From Acetomicrobium hydrogeniformans (GTDB taxonomy: Bacteria; Synergistota; Synergistia; Synergistales; JAFGMB01), in the NCBI GenBank assembly GCA_016841745.1, contig JAENYO010000010.1, forward strand, positions 27,419 through 91,418: a stretch of DNA of 64,000 nucleotides. Reading direction: 5' to 3'. The notes beneath the pieces were generated by a model, which ran no database searches, was not told the origin of the DNA, and saw only the letters and a program-made list of their open reading frames with translations. The position numbers and the translations under genes were made by a program. Below, in pieces: positions 1-8,704 of the stretch. Position 1 is the stretch's first letter. Every line of letters starts with the position of its first letter.

Positions 1-2
1 CG

Positions 3-305
3 GCTCTTCCGAAGTATATGAACATGCTTACCGATTCTTCTTTTCTTCCTGATTACGGTCAATTCAGGAAACATCTTCTTGATATAAGCGATGAACCTGT
101 AAAAAGATTTATGAGAACGGAAGTGATTACTTTCAACGAGGATGACAGCGATTTTAATGTTGCAAGTATTGTGCTTAAAAAGAATATAAAGTTGGCTCCC
201 GTTCTCAGGGATGGTGTGATGGTAGGGATTATTAGCAGGACTCACCTTCTCGAACACATGCTTGGGATGGAAGAGGGTGTAGATACCTTTATAAATGAAA
301 TGTAG
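3..305 (+). CDS. CBS-domain protein, C-terminal part (5' end outside window)
   Basis: The frame is open from the window edge, so this is the last ~100 residues of a longer protein. The visible part fits the second half of a CBS pair: a VKRFMRTEVITF strand, a helix, then APVLRDGVMVGIISRTHLLEHML, the usual PVx-DGxxVGIIS-R-DLL pattern of CBS motifs. CBS pairs bind adenosyl ligands and regulate the protein they are attached to, but the partner domain lies upstream and cannot be seen. An internal ATG at position 18 exists, but there is no reason to prefer it over read-in from outside. The call as a CBS domain is fairly safe; the function of the whole protein is unknown. Confidence 0.7.
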   Translation, partial: ALPKYMNMLTDSSFLPDYGQFRKHLLDISDEPVKRFMRTEVITFNEDDSDFNVASIVLKKNIKLAPVLRDGVMVGIISRTHLLEHMLGMEEGVDTFINEM

Positions 306-358
306 GTTCTGTACTTTCTTTCCTTTTGTCTGGATCCACTGAAATGGGAGTGAGTCTT

Positions 359-1363
359 TTGAATGCGTCCCTTAGCAGTCTGGTTAAAAAAGATAAAACT
401 ATGGACCTTTACCTTATAGATCTTCCTCTTTCTGTTCGGGGGTTTCAGAAATTCCTTAACTGCTGGCTGATCGTTGATCATCCCAGGGACAAAATAGTCC
501 TTGTCGATACTGGTCCTGCTTCTACCATCCCCTTTCTTGAAAAGGCTCTTTCATCTCTCGGTATAGAGAGGGTGGATTATCTACTCCTTACCCACGTACA
601 CCTTGATCATGGAGGAGGAGCAGGTCATTTTTATGAAAAGTTTCCACTTGCGCAAGTTCTTGTGTCACCAAGAGGCTCCAGGCATATATCTGACCCTTCC
701 CGTCTATGGGAGGGAAGTCTTGCCACGTTGGGTGGAATGGCCGAAGCCTATGGCAAACCGATCCCGGTGCCACCCTCAGCAATAGTAGACCCTGGCCGTA
801 ATCTTCTCCCGTTGAAGGTCATTGACACTCCTGGACATGCCACCCATCATCTATCTTTCCTTTACGAAGATATTCTCTTTGCGGGAGAGGCGGCCGGTGT
901 TTATTTACCCAGAGATCCCCAGATAGGAATGGATGCAATATGGAGAGAGGCATGTCTTTCACCTATCATGAAGGATCTGCCAAACTATATCAGGCCTGCA
1001 ACTCCTCCGCCATTCCATATGGATACAACCCTCGAGTCTCTGGATTTGCTAAATGGAAGGTGTGTTTCTACCCTCTGTTACTGTCACTATGGATTTTCGA
1101 ATTACCCATCCATGATGCTTCAGTCCAGCCGTTCACAGATTCTCCTTTGGGAAAGAGAAATACGTTGTATGCTGAAGGAAGAGAATGGATCAGGTGAAAA
1201 CAGGTCAGAAGATGATCTGGTCGAGATCAGTCTTCACAGGCTTTTAAAGGTAGACTTGAATCTGAGGGCTTTTGATTTTCTTGAAGGGGCAGTGCAGCAG
1301 AGAGAAGGTTTTTTCCTTAAGAACAGCATTCGTGGATTTATAAGATATCTTTCCGGCAAATGA
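359..1363 (+). CDS. Metallo-beta-lactamase-fold hydrolase
   Basis: MBL-fold metal hydrolase of about 334 residues. The zinc-binding signature THVHLDHGGG lies near residues 76-85, a further metal His is in DTPGHATHH near 157, and a C-terminal CYCHYG supplies another His near 240. The fold begins with LYLIDLPL...GFQKFLNCWLI and VLVDTGP, the normal first strands. I prefer the TTG at 359 because GGGAGTGA lies five bases upstream; the TTG at 326 has no SD, and the ATG at 401 would still leave an intact fold. The substrate cannot be told from sequence; glyoxalase II-like thioesterases and lactonases share these motifs. It stands alone between a CBS protein and the asparaginase. Confidence 0.75.
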   Translation: MNASLSSLVKKDKTMDLYLIDLPLSVRGFQKFLNCWLIVDHPRDKIVLVDTGPASTIPFLEKALSSLGIERVDYLLLTHVHLDHGGGAGHFYEKFPLAQVLVSPRGSRHISDPSRLWEGSLATLGGMAEAYGKPIPVPPSAIVDPGRNLLPLKVIDTPGHATHHLSFLYEDILFAGEAAGVYLPRDPQIGMDAIWREACLSPIMKDLPNYIRPATPPPFHMDTTLESLDLLNGRCVSTLCYCHYGFSNYPSMMLQSSRSQILLWEREIRCMLKEENGSGENRSEDDLVEISLHRLLKVDLNLRAFDFLEGAVQQREGFFLKNSIRGFIRYLSGK

Positions 1364-1499
1364 TCGGACAGGCGATTCCTGTTTCTGTTCTGTTTGGCTG
1401 ACCCATTTCCCTTTTTTACTTTGACCCGTCCCGGAATATTTATGAATTCTGATCCCTTTTGTTTTCCTTTAACAAAAGTATTTTGAAGAGGTGGATGAT

Positions 1500-2513
1500 T
1501 TGAAGGATTATCTTGTTATATCAACAGGCGGTACAATTGCCTCCAGCAGGGGAGATAATGGACTCAAACCGACAATAACCGGAGAAGACCTTATTCGACA
1601 GGTCCCTCAGCTCGAAGGCCGGGCACACCGGATCGGTATCGAAGATCTTATGTCTAAGGATAGTTCCAATATGGTTCCTTCCGACTGGGCTGAAATAGCA
1701 AGAGTGGTAAGACAGAATGAACAGGTCTTTCATTCCGTTATCATTCTACATGGTACGGATACAATGGCCTACACTGCTTCTGCACTCTCCTTTCTTTTAT
1801 GTGACTTCCCCAAGCCAGTTATACTTACCGGTTCCATGAAAACTATTACTGAGTTTGATACGGATGCTGTTGATAATATAGTTTCTACCTTCAGGTTTGC
1901 CGATCACCTTATCAGTAGAAAACAGGCAGGTGTCTCCATAAGTTTTGCTGATAAGCTCATTCACGGGCCCAGGTCGGAAAAAATTGTCAGTCGGGAAAAG
2001 ACCGCTTTTGAAAGCATAAACTACCCTCTTATTGGCTGTGATCTAAATGGAGATGTCAGCATAAATCATAGACCCCTTCTTTCTGGCAAATCCACGTTCA
2101 GAGACGCAGACTATCTCCTTGAAAAGAATATTGTTCTACTCAAGATATATCCCGGTTTCCAGGCCTCTTTCCTGGAACATGTACTCGACATGTCTCCACG
2201 AGCCGTAGTCCTGGAAAGTCTTGGTTTGGGAGGAGTTCCCTATATAGGGGAAAACCTTCTTCCTGCCCTGGCAATGGCCAGGGAGAAGGGTATTCCTGTT
2301 GTAATAACTACCCAGTGTGTTTATGGTGGTGTGGATCTTACTGTCTATGAGGTTGGAAGAAAGACCCTGGATCTTGGCGTTATATCAGGACGGGATATGA
2401 CCAAGGAGGCCATAATAACCAAACTCATGGTTATCCTTCCACATGTTTCTTCTGACAATGTAGGGACCAGTCTTCATGAGTGTATTTGCGATGAGGTTGC
2501 TCCCTTGGAGTAG
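1500..2513 (+). CDS. ansA: L-asparaginase, type I-like
   Basis: Hydrolyses L-asparagine to aspartate and ammonia, probably in the cytoplasm because no signal peptide is present. The protein (about 337 residues) has both family signatures: STGGTIASS at the N terminus with the nucleophilic Thr, and LHGTDTMAYTASAL near residue 83 with the second Thr-Asp pair; TGSMK follows near 110. TTG at 1500 is the favoured start since AGAGGTGG ends six bases before it; GTG at 1491 overlaps that SD. Length fits type I cytoplasmic asparaginases. The next gene is a ROK kinase 40 bp downstream on the same strand. Relaxed activity on glutamine or other amides cannot be excluded. Confidence 0.85.
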   Translation: MKDYLVISTGGTIASSRGDNGLKPTITGEDLIRQVPQLEGRAHRIGIEDLMSKDSSNMVPSDWAEIARVVRQNEQVFHSVIILHGTDTMAYTASALSFLLCDFPKPVILTGSMKTITEFDTDAVDNIVSTFRFADHLISRKQAGVSISFADKLIHGPRSEKIVSREKTAFESINYPLIGCDLNGDVSINHRPLLSGKSTFRDADYLLEKNIVLLKIYPGFQASFLEHVLDMSPRAVVLESLGLGGVPYIGENLLPALAMAREKGIPVVITTQCVYGGVDLTVYEVGRKTLDLGVISGRDMTKEAIITKLMVILPHVSSDNVGTSLHECICDEVAPLE

Positions 2514-2553
2514 TTGAATATAATCCTTTAAGCCTGTTCGGGGAGGTGAACAA

Positions 2554-3426
2554 ATGAAGATAGGAGTAGATATTGGAGGACACACCCTTTCCTCTGCCCT
2601 GGTCAGTAGCGATCACAGGATCCTTCAGAAGATAGAATTGGAAACACCTCCTTCCAGAAAGCTGGAAGAAGTTCTGAATTGTATATCTGCTATGGTTGGA
2701 GAGCTTTCAAAAGGGCATGAATGTTCAGGAATTGGTTTAGGTGTTCCCGGCATGATCGATGTCAGGAGAGAAAAAGTATATAAACTCCCCAATTTCCCGG
2801 GATGGGAGGGGAGCGGCCTGAAAAAGGTCTTTGAGAAGGTATTACCCTTTCCACTGGTTATTGAAAATGATGGCAACTGCTATGCTCTTGGGGAGGGGGT
2901 TGCCGGCAAAGCTCTGGGTAAAACAGATTATGCAGTCCTTACCCTTGGGACAGGAATAGGAGGGGGCATAGTCTGTGGGGGACGACTTCTCAGAGGATCT
3001 CATGGTATGGCTGGAGAACTTGGGCATATAGCGACTGCTGATTCAGGGAAGTGTGGATGTGGAGCAATTGGACATATTGAAACACTTTCGGCGGCTGATG
3101 GGATAGAACGAATGGCCCGAAGGGAAGGTCTCCCAGCGAATGTCGAGATCCTCTGGAAGAAAAGGTACGAAAAGGAAATATGGCCAATATGGGATAGGGC
3201 TCTTGACACTCTAGGGAGAGCTATTGCCTCCTTAATCCATATTCTTGATACTGAGATGATAATTCTTGGAGGAGGAATGAGCAGGGCTCAAGGTCTGCTA
3301 GAAGAACTGGAACCATATATCATCAGATACACAGCTCCCGCGTTTTACCCCCACATGGATATAAGGATAAGCGAACTGGGCAATAATGCTGCCCTTATTG
3401 GTGCGGCATGTCTTCCTGAACCATGA
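2554..3426 (+). CDS. ROK-family sugar kinase / glucokinase-like
   Basis: ROK-family protein without an N-terminal HTH, so a kinase rather than a repressor. The phosphate-1 motif GVDIGG is at residues 3-8, END is near 103, LGTGIGGGIV near 130 and a second glycine motif ILGGGMS near 236. Glucose or N-acetylhexosamine 6-phosphorylation is the usual activity. The zinc-binding loop reads CGCGAIGHIE, where the family normally has CxCGxxGCxE, so the third Cys is His; the preceding metal His (ELGHIA) is kept. SD GGGGAGGTG lies upstream. It is likely co-transcribed with the asparaginase gene, although no metabolic link is obvious. The sugar specificity is not determinable. Confidence 0.82.
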   Translation: MKIGVDIGGHTLSSALVSSDHRILQKIELETPPSRKLEEVLNCISAMVGELSKGHECSGIGLGVPGMIDVRREKVYKLPNFPGWEGSGLKKVFEKVLPFPLVIENDGNCYALGEGVAGKALGKTDYAVLTLGTGIGGGIVCGGRLLRGSHGMAGELGHIATADSGKCGCGAIGHIETLSAADGIERMARREGLPANVEILWKKRYEKEIWPIWDRALDTLGRAIASLIHILDTEMIILGGGMSRAQGLLEELEPYIIRYTAPAFYPHMDIRISELGNNAALIGAACLPEP

Positions 3427-3429
3427 ACT

Positions 3430-4212
3430 TTACTGTGGATCGGCGAAGTATTTATAAGTAATACCATCAAAGGGTTCTGGTAGTATGCGGCTTCTGATGT
3501 AGATACGTTCTTCATCCTGTTTTACTGAATCAAGTTCCAGTGGGAAGATGAACCTGCTGAGGTCTATCACGGGTTGGATCTTGCCGATAGCCCGCTCAGT
3601 AACAGTTTCAGGAACTGAGACTTTGTTGACTTTAATCGTATAATTATCAAGCCAGATCTGCTGTTTTTTCACGATCTTGAAATCACCCATTATTTCTATC
3701 AGTATATCCAGTTTTATGAGAAATTTTGCCAGGTAGTTTCCCCTTGCATAGATTCCCTCAGGTCTGAAATCCAGTTTAAGGTCATGCCAGTGTTCATCAT
3801 CTCCGAAAGCTTTTTTAGAAAGGATTGCATTCACATCCTTTTCAGTTATGCTCGTATGGGCATGTACCAGAAGAATATTAAGAATCTCTATCTCTTCACC
3901 GTTCCAGTCAGAGGGGGGCGTGAATTGAACATCAAAGGCATCAAGGGTGAGTCGCTCGATCCTTACTCCCCCTATGATCGGGCCTTTCATATCCATGAAG
4001 AGGTACCTTACTCTTCCTGATTCATCAGGTTCTTCGTCCAAAATCAATTCCACCATTTCTGGCTTCATCTGTTCTGTAAACTCCTGAAGCAGCCTGGCAC
4101 CCCTGGTATCTGGAGTTACCTGTCCATGATATTCATACAAGTTCTGGGAAGTGGCTGGTGTAACAAGAACTATGGTCAGTATGAGTGACAGCAGAATCTT
4201 AACAGAATTCAT
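3430..4212 (-). CDS. LmeA-like (DUF2993) secreted protein
   Basis: A 260-residue protein with a clear signal peptide (about residues 1-22, ending TPATS-Q) and a body of alternating strands that resembles the DUF2993/LmeA family of lipid-binding envelope proteins. Recognisable points are the MDMKGPIIGGVRIERLTLDAFDV segment near residue 75 and the repeated I.V..V.VPE strand pattern toward the C terminus. No catalytic residues are visible. An AAGGTGAG SD precedes the ATG. It converges with the ROK kinase gene, leaving only 3 bp between stop codons. Assignment to the family is by overall pattern and is moderate; a periplasmic lipid-handling role is inference. Confidence 0.55.
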   Translation of the reverse strand: MNSVKILLSLILTIVLVTPATSQNLYEYHGQVTPDTRGARLLQEFTEQMKPEMVELILDEEPDESGRVRYLFMDMKGPIIGGVRIERLTLDAFDVQFTPPSDWNGEEIEILNILLVHAHTSITEKDVNAILSKKAFGDDEHWHDLKLDFRPEGIYARGNYLAKFLIKLDILIEIMGDFKIVKKQQIWLDNYTIKVNKVSVPETVTERAIGKIQPVIDLSRFIFPLELDSVKQDEERIYIRSRILPEPFDGITYKYFADPQ

Positions 4213-4300
4213 GATAACTCACCTTGTCAGAAAAAAGATATTAATAGTTTAAATTGAAATAACTGTATTAACAAGGTCAGAAATTAATATTTGTTTTCAA

Positions 4301-6253
4301 CTAGACAGTTTCAGATGCCGCTTCAAGTTCCATCATAAGATTCTCCCACTCAGGCATTAGACACTCCAGTTCATTCTCGATTTCCGATCTCCGCTTCAGT
4401 ATTTCCTGGACCTTTCCTGAATCCTGAAGGTGTTCGCTGCTGCAAAGTCTTTCATCCAGGCCGGCTCTCTCTCCTTCAAGAGAGGATATTCTTTCTTCAA
4501 CAGGTTTAAGCCTTACCAGGATCTTTTTCCTGATTTGGAAAAGCCGGTTTCTTTTTTCAGCCTCTTCCCGCTTTTTCTGGCGGGGATCAGAATTGCTTTT
4601 CTGTTTTTCAGGTCCCACGTTTTCGATGTATTCATTTTCCATAACCCTGGTCAAAGAAGCAGTTCGTTTTTCAATAAAATAGGAATAGTTGCCCGGATAA
4701 TCGAAAAGTCGCCCATTCCTGATCTCAATTACTCGTTCCACGAGTTTATCAAGGAAATATCTGTCATGTGAAACTATTATCAGGGTTCCGTCGTATGAAA
4801 GAAGGGCCTGCTGGAATAGTTCCCTTGTCTGGATGTCAAGATGGTTCGTAGGTTCGTCCAGGATAAGGAAATTAAAATCTTCCAGAAGTATCTTCAATAA
4901 GGCCAAACGAGATTTTTCCCCGCCTGATAGAACCGATATGAGTTTATGGATATCGTCGCCGTTGAACAGGAAAGAACCGAGAAGTCCCTTCTTTTCCTGT
5001 TCATTAAGTGATCCGATTGGAGCTATTTCCTGCCATATACTGTTGTCGTAATTCAGATTTTTTGAGCTTTCCTGTGAAAAAAATCCTATCTTGACTTTAT
5101 GTCCATGTATGACTTTTCCTAGAAAAGGGGGTTCCTCTTTTCCAAGAAGTCTGGAAAGAGTGGATTTCCCTGCGCCATTAACTCCCACCAGAGCTACTTT
5201 CTGCCCCCTGGTTACAGTGAAGTCTATCCCTGAGAAAACCTGTTTTCCATCATATGCCTGCAAAACGTTTTCAAGTTTCACAACTTCATAACCGCTTCTT
5301 TCGCAGGGGGGGAAACGAAGGTGAATTGATATTCCCTTTTCAATTGTATTGACTACTTCCATTTTTTCCAGCTTTCTGATCCTGCTCTGTACCTGTGACG
5401 CTTTTGAAGCCTTATATCGGAACCTGGATATAAATGCTTCTGTCTTTTCTATTTCTTTATGCTGTTTTTTCAGTGCTCGTTCCTGAAGTTCCCTGTTCTT
5501 TTCTTTCACTGTCTGATATTGGCTGAGATTACCTTTGAAAAGGGTGATGGTGCCCCTGTAAACTTCAGCTATCTGCCTGCAGATCTTGTCTAGAAAACGC
5601 CTGTCATGGGATATGGCGATGATAGTACCTGGAAAGGATGATAACCAGCCTTCCAGCCATTCCATGCTTTCCGTATCAAGATGATTGGTAGGTTCATCCA
5701 GAAGGAGTATATCAGGCTGTGAGAGCAGGACAGATGCAAGGAGTATTCTCATTTTCCATCCCCCGGAAAAATCACTGCATTTCCTGCTGCTGTCATCTTC
5801 ACTGAAACCAAGTCCTTTTAAGACTTTTTTAGCCATTGCATCGAAAGAATATCCGTCCCTGTTCTCATATATTTTTCTTTTATTCTCGAGCTGATTCAGA
5901 AGACTTTTATATTCTCCTGACCCACGGGCTGAATGTTCTACAACTGTTTCGAGTCCTGTTATTTCTTTTTCAAGCTTTGCGATACCGGTTTCTTCCCTGA
6001 TAAAATCGATCAGAGTAGAGTCCTGTAATTCAACCAGGTCCTGGGGAAGATAACCGATCTTCAATATTCTGGGGATGGAAATTGTTCCCTTGTCGAGCTG
6101 CTGGAGACCTGTCAGGGCTTTAAGAAGGGTGGTCTTGCCAGCCCCGTTATCTCCAACAAGGCCAATTCTGCTCCCTTCATTAATGGACCAGTTAAGGTTC
6201 CCCAGTATAGTTCTGTTCCCAAATCTTATAGATAGATCAGCTATGGTTATCAT
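4301..6253 (-). CDS. ABC-F family ATPase (Uup/YdiF-like)
   Basis: Soluble protein of about 650 residues with two ABC ATPase domains and no membrane segments. Domain 1 has GDNGAGKTT near residue 35, FSGGW signature and LLLDEPTNHLD; a basic charged linker (near 240-300) follows; domain 2 has GVNGAGKST, LSGGEKSRLALL and LILDEPTNHLD. The last ~100 residues are a charged coiled coil, as in Uup and ABCF3-type proteins. ABC-F proteins act on the ribosome to relieve stalls or on branched DNA; which one applies here is not visible. The ATG at 6253 is chosen over the GTG at 6271 because GAGGGAGA lies just before it. Antibiotic-target protection is possible but unsupported. Confidence 0.9.
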   Translation of the reverse strand: MITIADLSIRFGNRTILGNLNWSINEGSRIGLVGDNGAGKTTLLKALTGLQQLDKGTISIPRILKIGYLPQDLVELQDSTLIDFIREETGIAKLEKEITGLETVVEHSARGSGEYKSLLNQLENKRKIYENRDGYSFDAMAKKVLKGLGFSEDDSSRKCSDFSGGWKMRILLASVLLSQPDILLLDEPTNHLDTESMEWLEGWLSSFPGTIIAISHDRRFLDKICRQIAEVYRGTITLFKGNLSQYQTVKEKNRELQERALKKQHKEIEKTEAFISRFRYKASKASQVQSRIRKLEKMEVVNTIEKGISIHLRFPPCERSGYEVVKLENVLQAYDGKQVFSGIDFTVTRGQKVALVGVNGAGKSTLSRLLGKEEPPFLGKVIHGHKVKIGFFSQESSKNLNYDNSIWQEIAPIGSLNEQEKKGLLGSFLFNGDDIHKLISVLSGGEKSRLALLKILLEDFNFLILDEPTNHLDIQTRELFQQALLSYDGTLIIVSHDRYFLDKLVERVIEIRNGRLFDYPGNYSYFIEKRTASLTRVMENEYIENVGPEKQKSNSDPRQKKREEAEKRNRLFQIRKKILVRLKPVEERISSLEGERAGLDERLCSSEHLQDSGKVQEILKRRSEIENELECLMPEWENLMMELEAASETV

Positions 6254-6390
6254 ACATTCTCCCTCAATCACTTTTGCGACTTGTTCAAATTATTTTTCTG
6301 TCGCTGGTGGTATTATAAATTATCATAGTGAATTTGCTAAATTCGGGGATCTGCGCCAATGGATCCTTTCTGACCGGGAGGAGGATATGT

Positions 6391-7035
6391 TTGAAACTTG
6401 ACAGAGAAAGGGACTTGATAATTGAATATGGCCGGAAACTTGTTTCCAGCGGGTTGACCAGTGGCACGGGAGGTAATCTCAGTCTTTTCAATCGCAGGGA
6501 GGGACTTATCGCAGTTAGTCCCAGCGGTATGGACTATTTCAAAACCCTTAAGAAAGATGTAGTGATCCTTGATCTCAACGGAAACCTGGTGGAAGGAAAA
6601 AGGAAACCTACCAGCGAAAGAGATCTCCATCTTTATCTTTACAGGGCAAGGTCAGATGTTAATGCTGTAGTTCACGTCCATTCCGTTTTTGCTACCACCC
6701 TTGCGTCCCTTGGATGGGAAATCCCTCCCATCAGTTACCTTGTCGCCCTGTCTGGTTCAAAAGTACCCGTTGCCCCCTATGCTACTTATGGAACTCCTGA
6801 ACTTGCCATGGCAGTCACGGAGTACATAAAGGACTTTAATGCGGTTCTCATGGCAAATCATGGACTGGTTACTGTTGGGGAAGACCTGGAATCCGGATTC
6901 AACAGGGCCGAAATCATCGAATTTATATCACAGGTATACTGGAGAGCCAGGTGTGTCGGTGAGCCGATTGTCCTTCCCGAAGAAGAGATAACCAGGATAA
7001 CTGAAAAATTTCAATCCTATGGCCAGAGGACCTGA
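6391..7035 (+). CDS. Class II aldolase/adducin family protein (FucA-like)
   Basis: About 214 residues, the normal size for L-fuculose-1-phosphate or L-ribulose-5-phosphate family members. Signatures in order: GLTSGTGGNLS near residue 20 (phosphate loop), the acid/base Glu in KPTSERDLH near 77, zinc ligands in VHVHS near 95, and a further His in MANHGLV near 155. The reaction is zinc-dependent cleavage of a sugar 1-phosphate or a related epimerase/decarboxylase step. The TTG start at 6391 sits behind GGGAGGAGG; the upstream ATG at 6328 has no SD. No sugar-pathway genes adjoin it, so the substrate is open. It is divergent from the ABC-F gene. Confidence 0.85.
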   Translation: MKLDRERDLIIEYGRKLVSSGLTSGTGGNLSLFNRREGLIAVSPSGMDYFKTLKKDVVILDLNGNLVEGKRKPTSERDLHLYLYRARSDVNAVVHVHSVFATTLASLGWEIPPISYLVALSGSKVPVAPYATYGTPELAMAVTEYIKDFNAVLMANHGLVTVGEDLESGFNRAEIIEFISQVYWRARCVGEPIVLPEEEITRITEKFQSYGQRT

Positions 7036-7052
7036 ACGGAATTCTTCAGGGA

Positions 7053-7538
7053 TCAACAGGAAAATTCACGAATGAGTTCTCTTATCTGTTCTCCTATCCA
7101 GACAGGAGTGATCTTTTCTTTAAAGACCTGGCATTCTATGACCTTGCCCCAGTGATATGGATCTCTGGTGGCTGGAAGAATAGAGCCTCGATATATCACA
7201 TAATCGTCAAAGATGCTCCATTGGAGCTTATCCTCTGAAATGTAAGTTTCCTCAACGGGTTTCTGCAACGGGTCATAGCTGACCCAGCTTGATGCTCCAG
7301 CGGAATTACCCAGAAATACATATGCTGTCTGGTCCTCTTTTATGCAGATAAGTGCATGGCATAATTCTTTATCTATATAGACATGGTGGATTCCCCAGAA
7401 GGGAGGGTTGAATATGGTAAGTCTTTTCCCCTTGGCCCACTCAAGGATCTCATGAGAAAGTACCCCTCTTCGAATGATTTCAGAAGTTGAAAGTGGAACC
7501 TTCTTTTTTTTTGCGCCTCTCAGAATTTTCCAGACCAT
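7053..7538 (-). CDS. Uncharacterised protein, 161 aa
   Basis: I do not recognise this family. The protein is soluble with no signal peptide. It begins with a basic stretch (RGAKKKK), continues with a helical region and ends in a mixed beta region rich in Trp and Tyr (WGIHHVYIDKELCHALICI, SWVSYDPL, WSIFDDYVIYRG). A clear AAGGAG lies seven bases before the ATG at 7538, which with sensible codon use supports a real gene. It converges on the aldolase gene with 17 bp between them. No function is proposed. Confidence 0.6.
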   Translation of the reverse strand: MVWKILRGAKKKKVPLSTSEIIRRGVLSHEILEWAKGKRLTIFNPPFWGIHHVYIDKELCHALICIKEDQTAYVFLGNSAGASSWVSYDPLQKPVEETYISEDKLQWSIFDDYVIYRGSILPATRDPYHWGKVIECQVFKEKITPVWIGEQIRELIREFSC

Positions 7539-7665
7539 CCATTTGCTCCTTCATTTATCCTGCTTTCTGCCAGCCAGTAATGATAGTATCATAGTTCTTT
7601 CCTTATTTTCTTATTTTTCCTTTGGGAATAAAGTATAAATCAGTCGGCAAGCATTTCTATTTTGC

Positions 7666-7674
7666 TGGTATAAT
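7666..7674 (+). promoter_or_regulatory. Extended -10 promoter element
   Basis: TGGTATAAT is a perfect -10 hexamer with the TGn extension, lying about 120 bp before the acidic Cys-rich gene. No convincing -35 box is seen at 17 bp. It would give a leader of more than 100 nucleotides. Start site not shown. Confidence 0.4.
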
Positions 7675-7793
7675 ATTGAGGTTTAGGAAGGGTTGTCGTA
7701 AAATCTTTCCAGAGGTGTACTTTTTGGGAGAGCTCTGTGTTTTTCTACTCGCGTAGGGCTTTCTCATAATAATACTAGCTTGGAGGGGATAGA

Positions 7794-8498
7794 ATGCCAG
7801 AAGATATGAACAAACAAGTACCGGAAGAAAATCTTGAACCCGAAGAAATCCTGGAGCCGGAAGAAAACCCTGAGCTGAAGCCGGAAGATTTCGAGCCTGT
7901 TTGTGAATCTGAAGAATGTCCTGAAGAAGAATGTCAGGAATGCTCTGAAGAATGTGCTGATGAACAGAGTTCTGAAGAAGAATGTCAGGAATGCTCTGAA
8001 GAATGTGCTGAGATAAAGGAAGAATCTGTAGAGACTTCCGAAGAAGATGAGGAACCAGTAGAAGAGGTACTCGAAGAAGAACCCGTGGTTACCAATCACA
8101 AAAAGAAGTCGTGGTGGCTGATAATTCTTCTTGTGATCATAGTTATTTCTGTATTCAATACACTTTGGAACAAGATAGATGCCAAACTGGATAATATGAA
8201 TTCCCAGATGGTTGAAACTACTGCAGTACAGACGAAAGCTATGGAAGATATGAAGGCTAACTATGATAATCTTATGGCTACATCTGAGAAGCAGGAAGTT
8301 CGCATTAAAAAGGCTGAAAGATATATCACGTCTATCAAAAACAGCATGAACGATTTCGGTACAGAGGTAAATGGTATTCAGACTACTGCCACTCGTCATG
8401 AGGAATGGCTCAAGAAGGATCTTGAAGCAAAGAAGGCTGAGCTTGAAAAACTTTCAGCCGTCATTTCCGAACTTGAAACTATTCTGAACGGAGAATAG
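7794..8498 (+). CDS. Acidic Cys-rich membrane-anchored coiled-coil protein
   Basis: No family recognised. The 234-residue protein has three parts. Residues 1-100 are extremely acidic (Glu-rich) and hold eight cysteines within about 35 residues (E-rich C-x4-C, C-x2-C and C-x3-C spacings), lying inside a 51-bp tandem duplication. Residues about 105-125 are one hydrophobic segment (WWLIILLVIIVISVF) preceded by KKK, with no cleavage site. Residues 128-234 are a long heptad-type coiled coil. By the positive-inside rule the acidic Cys part faces the cytoplasm and the coiled coil the periplasm. The gene has a strong SD (GGAGGGGA), an extended -10 upstream and its own terminator, so it is monocistronic. 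Metal binding is a guess from the cysteines. Confidence 0.75.
   Translation: MPEDMNKQVPEENLEPEEILEPEENPELKPEDFEPVCESEECPEEECQECSEECADEQSSEEECQECSEECAEIKEESVETSEEDEEPVEEVLEEEPVVTNHKKKSWWLIILLVIIVISVFNTLWNKIDAKLDNMNSQMVETTAVQTKAMEDMKANYDNLMATSEKQEVRIKKAERYITSIKNSMNDFGTEVNGIQTTATRHEEWLKKDLEAKKAELEKLSAVISELETILNGE
7921..8022 (+). repeat. 51-bp tandem duplication inside the acidic Cys-rich gene
   Basis: A 40-bp stretch starting at 7921 recurs without a mismatch at 7972, exactly 51 bp (17 codons) later. It duplicates the EECQECSEECA block in frame, doubling the C-x2-C-x3-C set. The identical bases point to a recent event or ongoing expansion and contraction. Confidence 0.9.
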
Positions 8499-8580
8499 AG
8501 CGAAGCTGAATTTGTTAGAACAGCAGGAATATCTGCTGATAATGAGATGTTTATCATGCTGAACTATAAAAGGAATTAAA

Positions 8581-8605
8581 AAGGCGGGGAAACCCGCCTT
8601 TTTTC
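8581..8605 (+). terminator. Rho-independent terminator
   Basis: AAGGCGGG-GAAA-CCCGCCTT is a perfect 8-bp stem with a GNRA-type loop followed by a T run. It ends the acidic Cys-rich gene and isolates it from pucR. Confidence 0.9.
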
Positions 8606-8704
8606 CTTATTTCACTTTTGTCTGATGAATAGGAAGAATGTATGTGCTAAATCTGGAAGGATATCATTTCAACTTTAGAGACTGTAATTAGAGGGAATGG
8701 ATGA

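Noticed and set aside
1364..1499. TTGACC in the asparaginase upstream region as a promoter
   Set aside because: The best -10 candidates are only 11-14 bp away, too close for a normal sigma-70 promoter.
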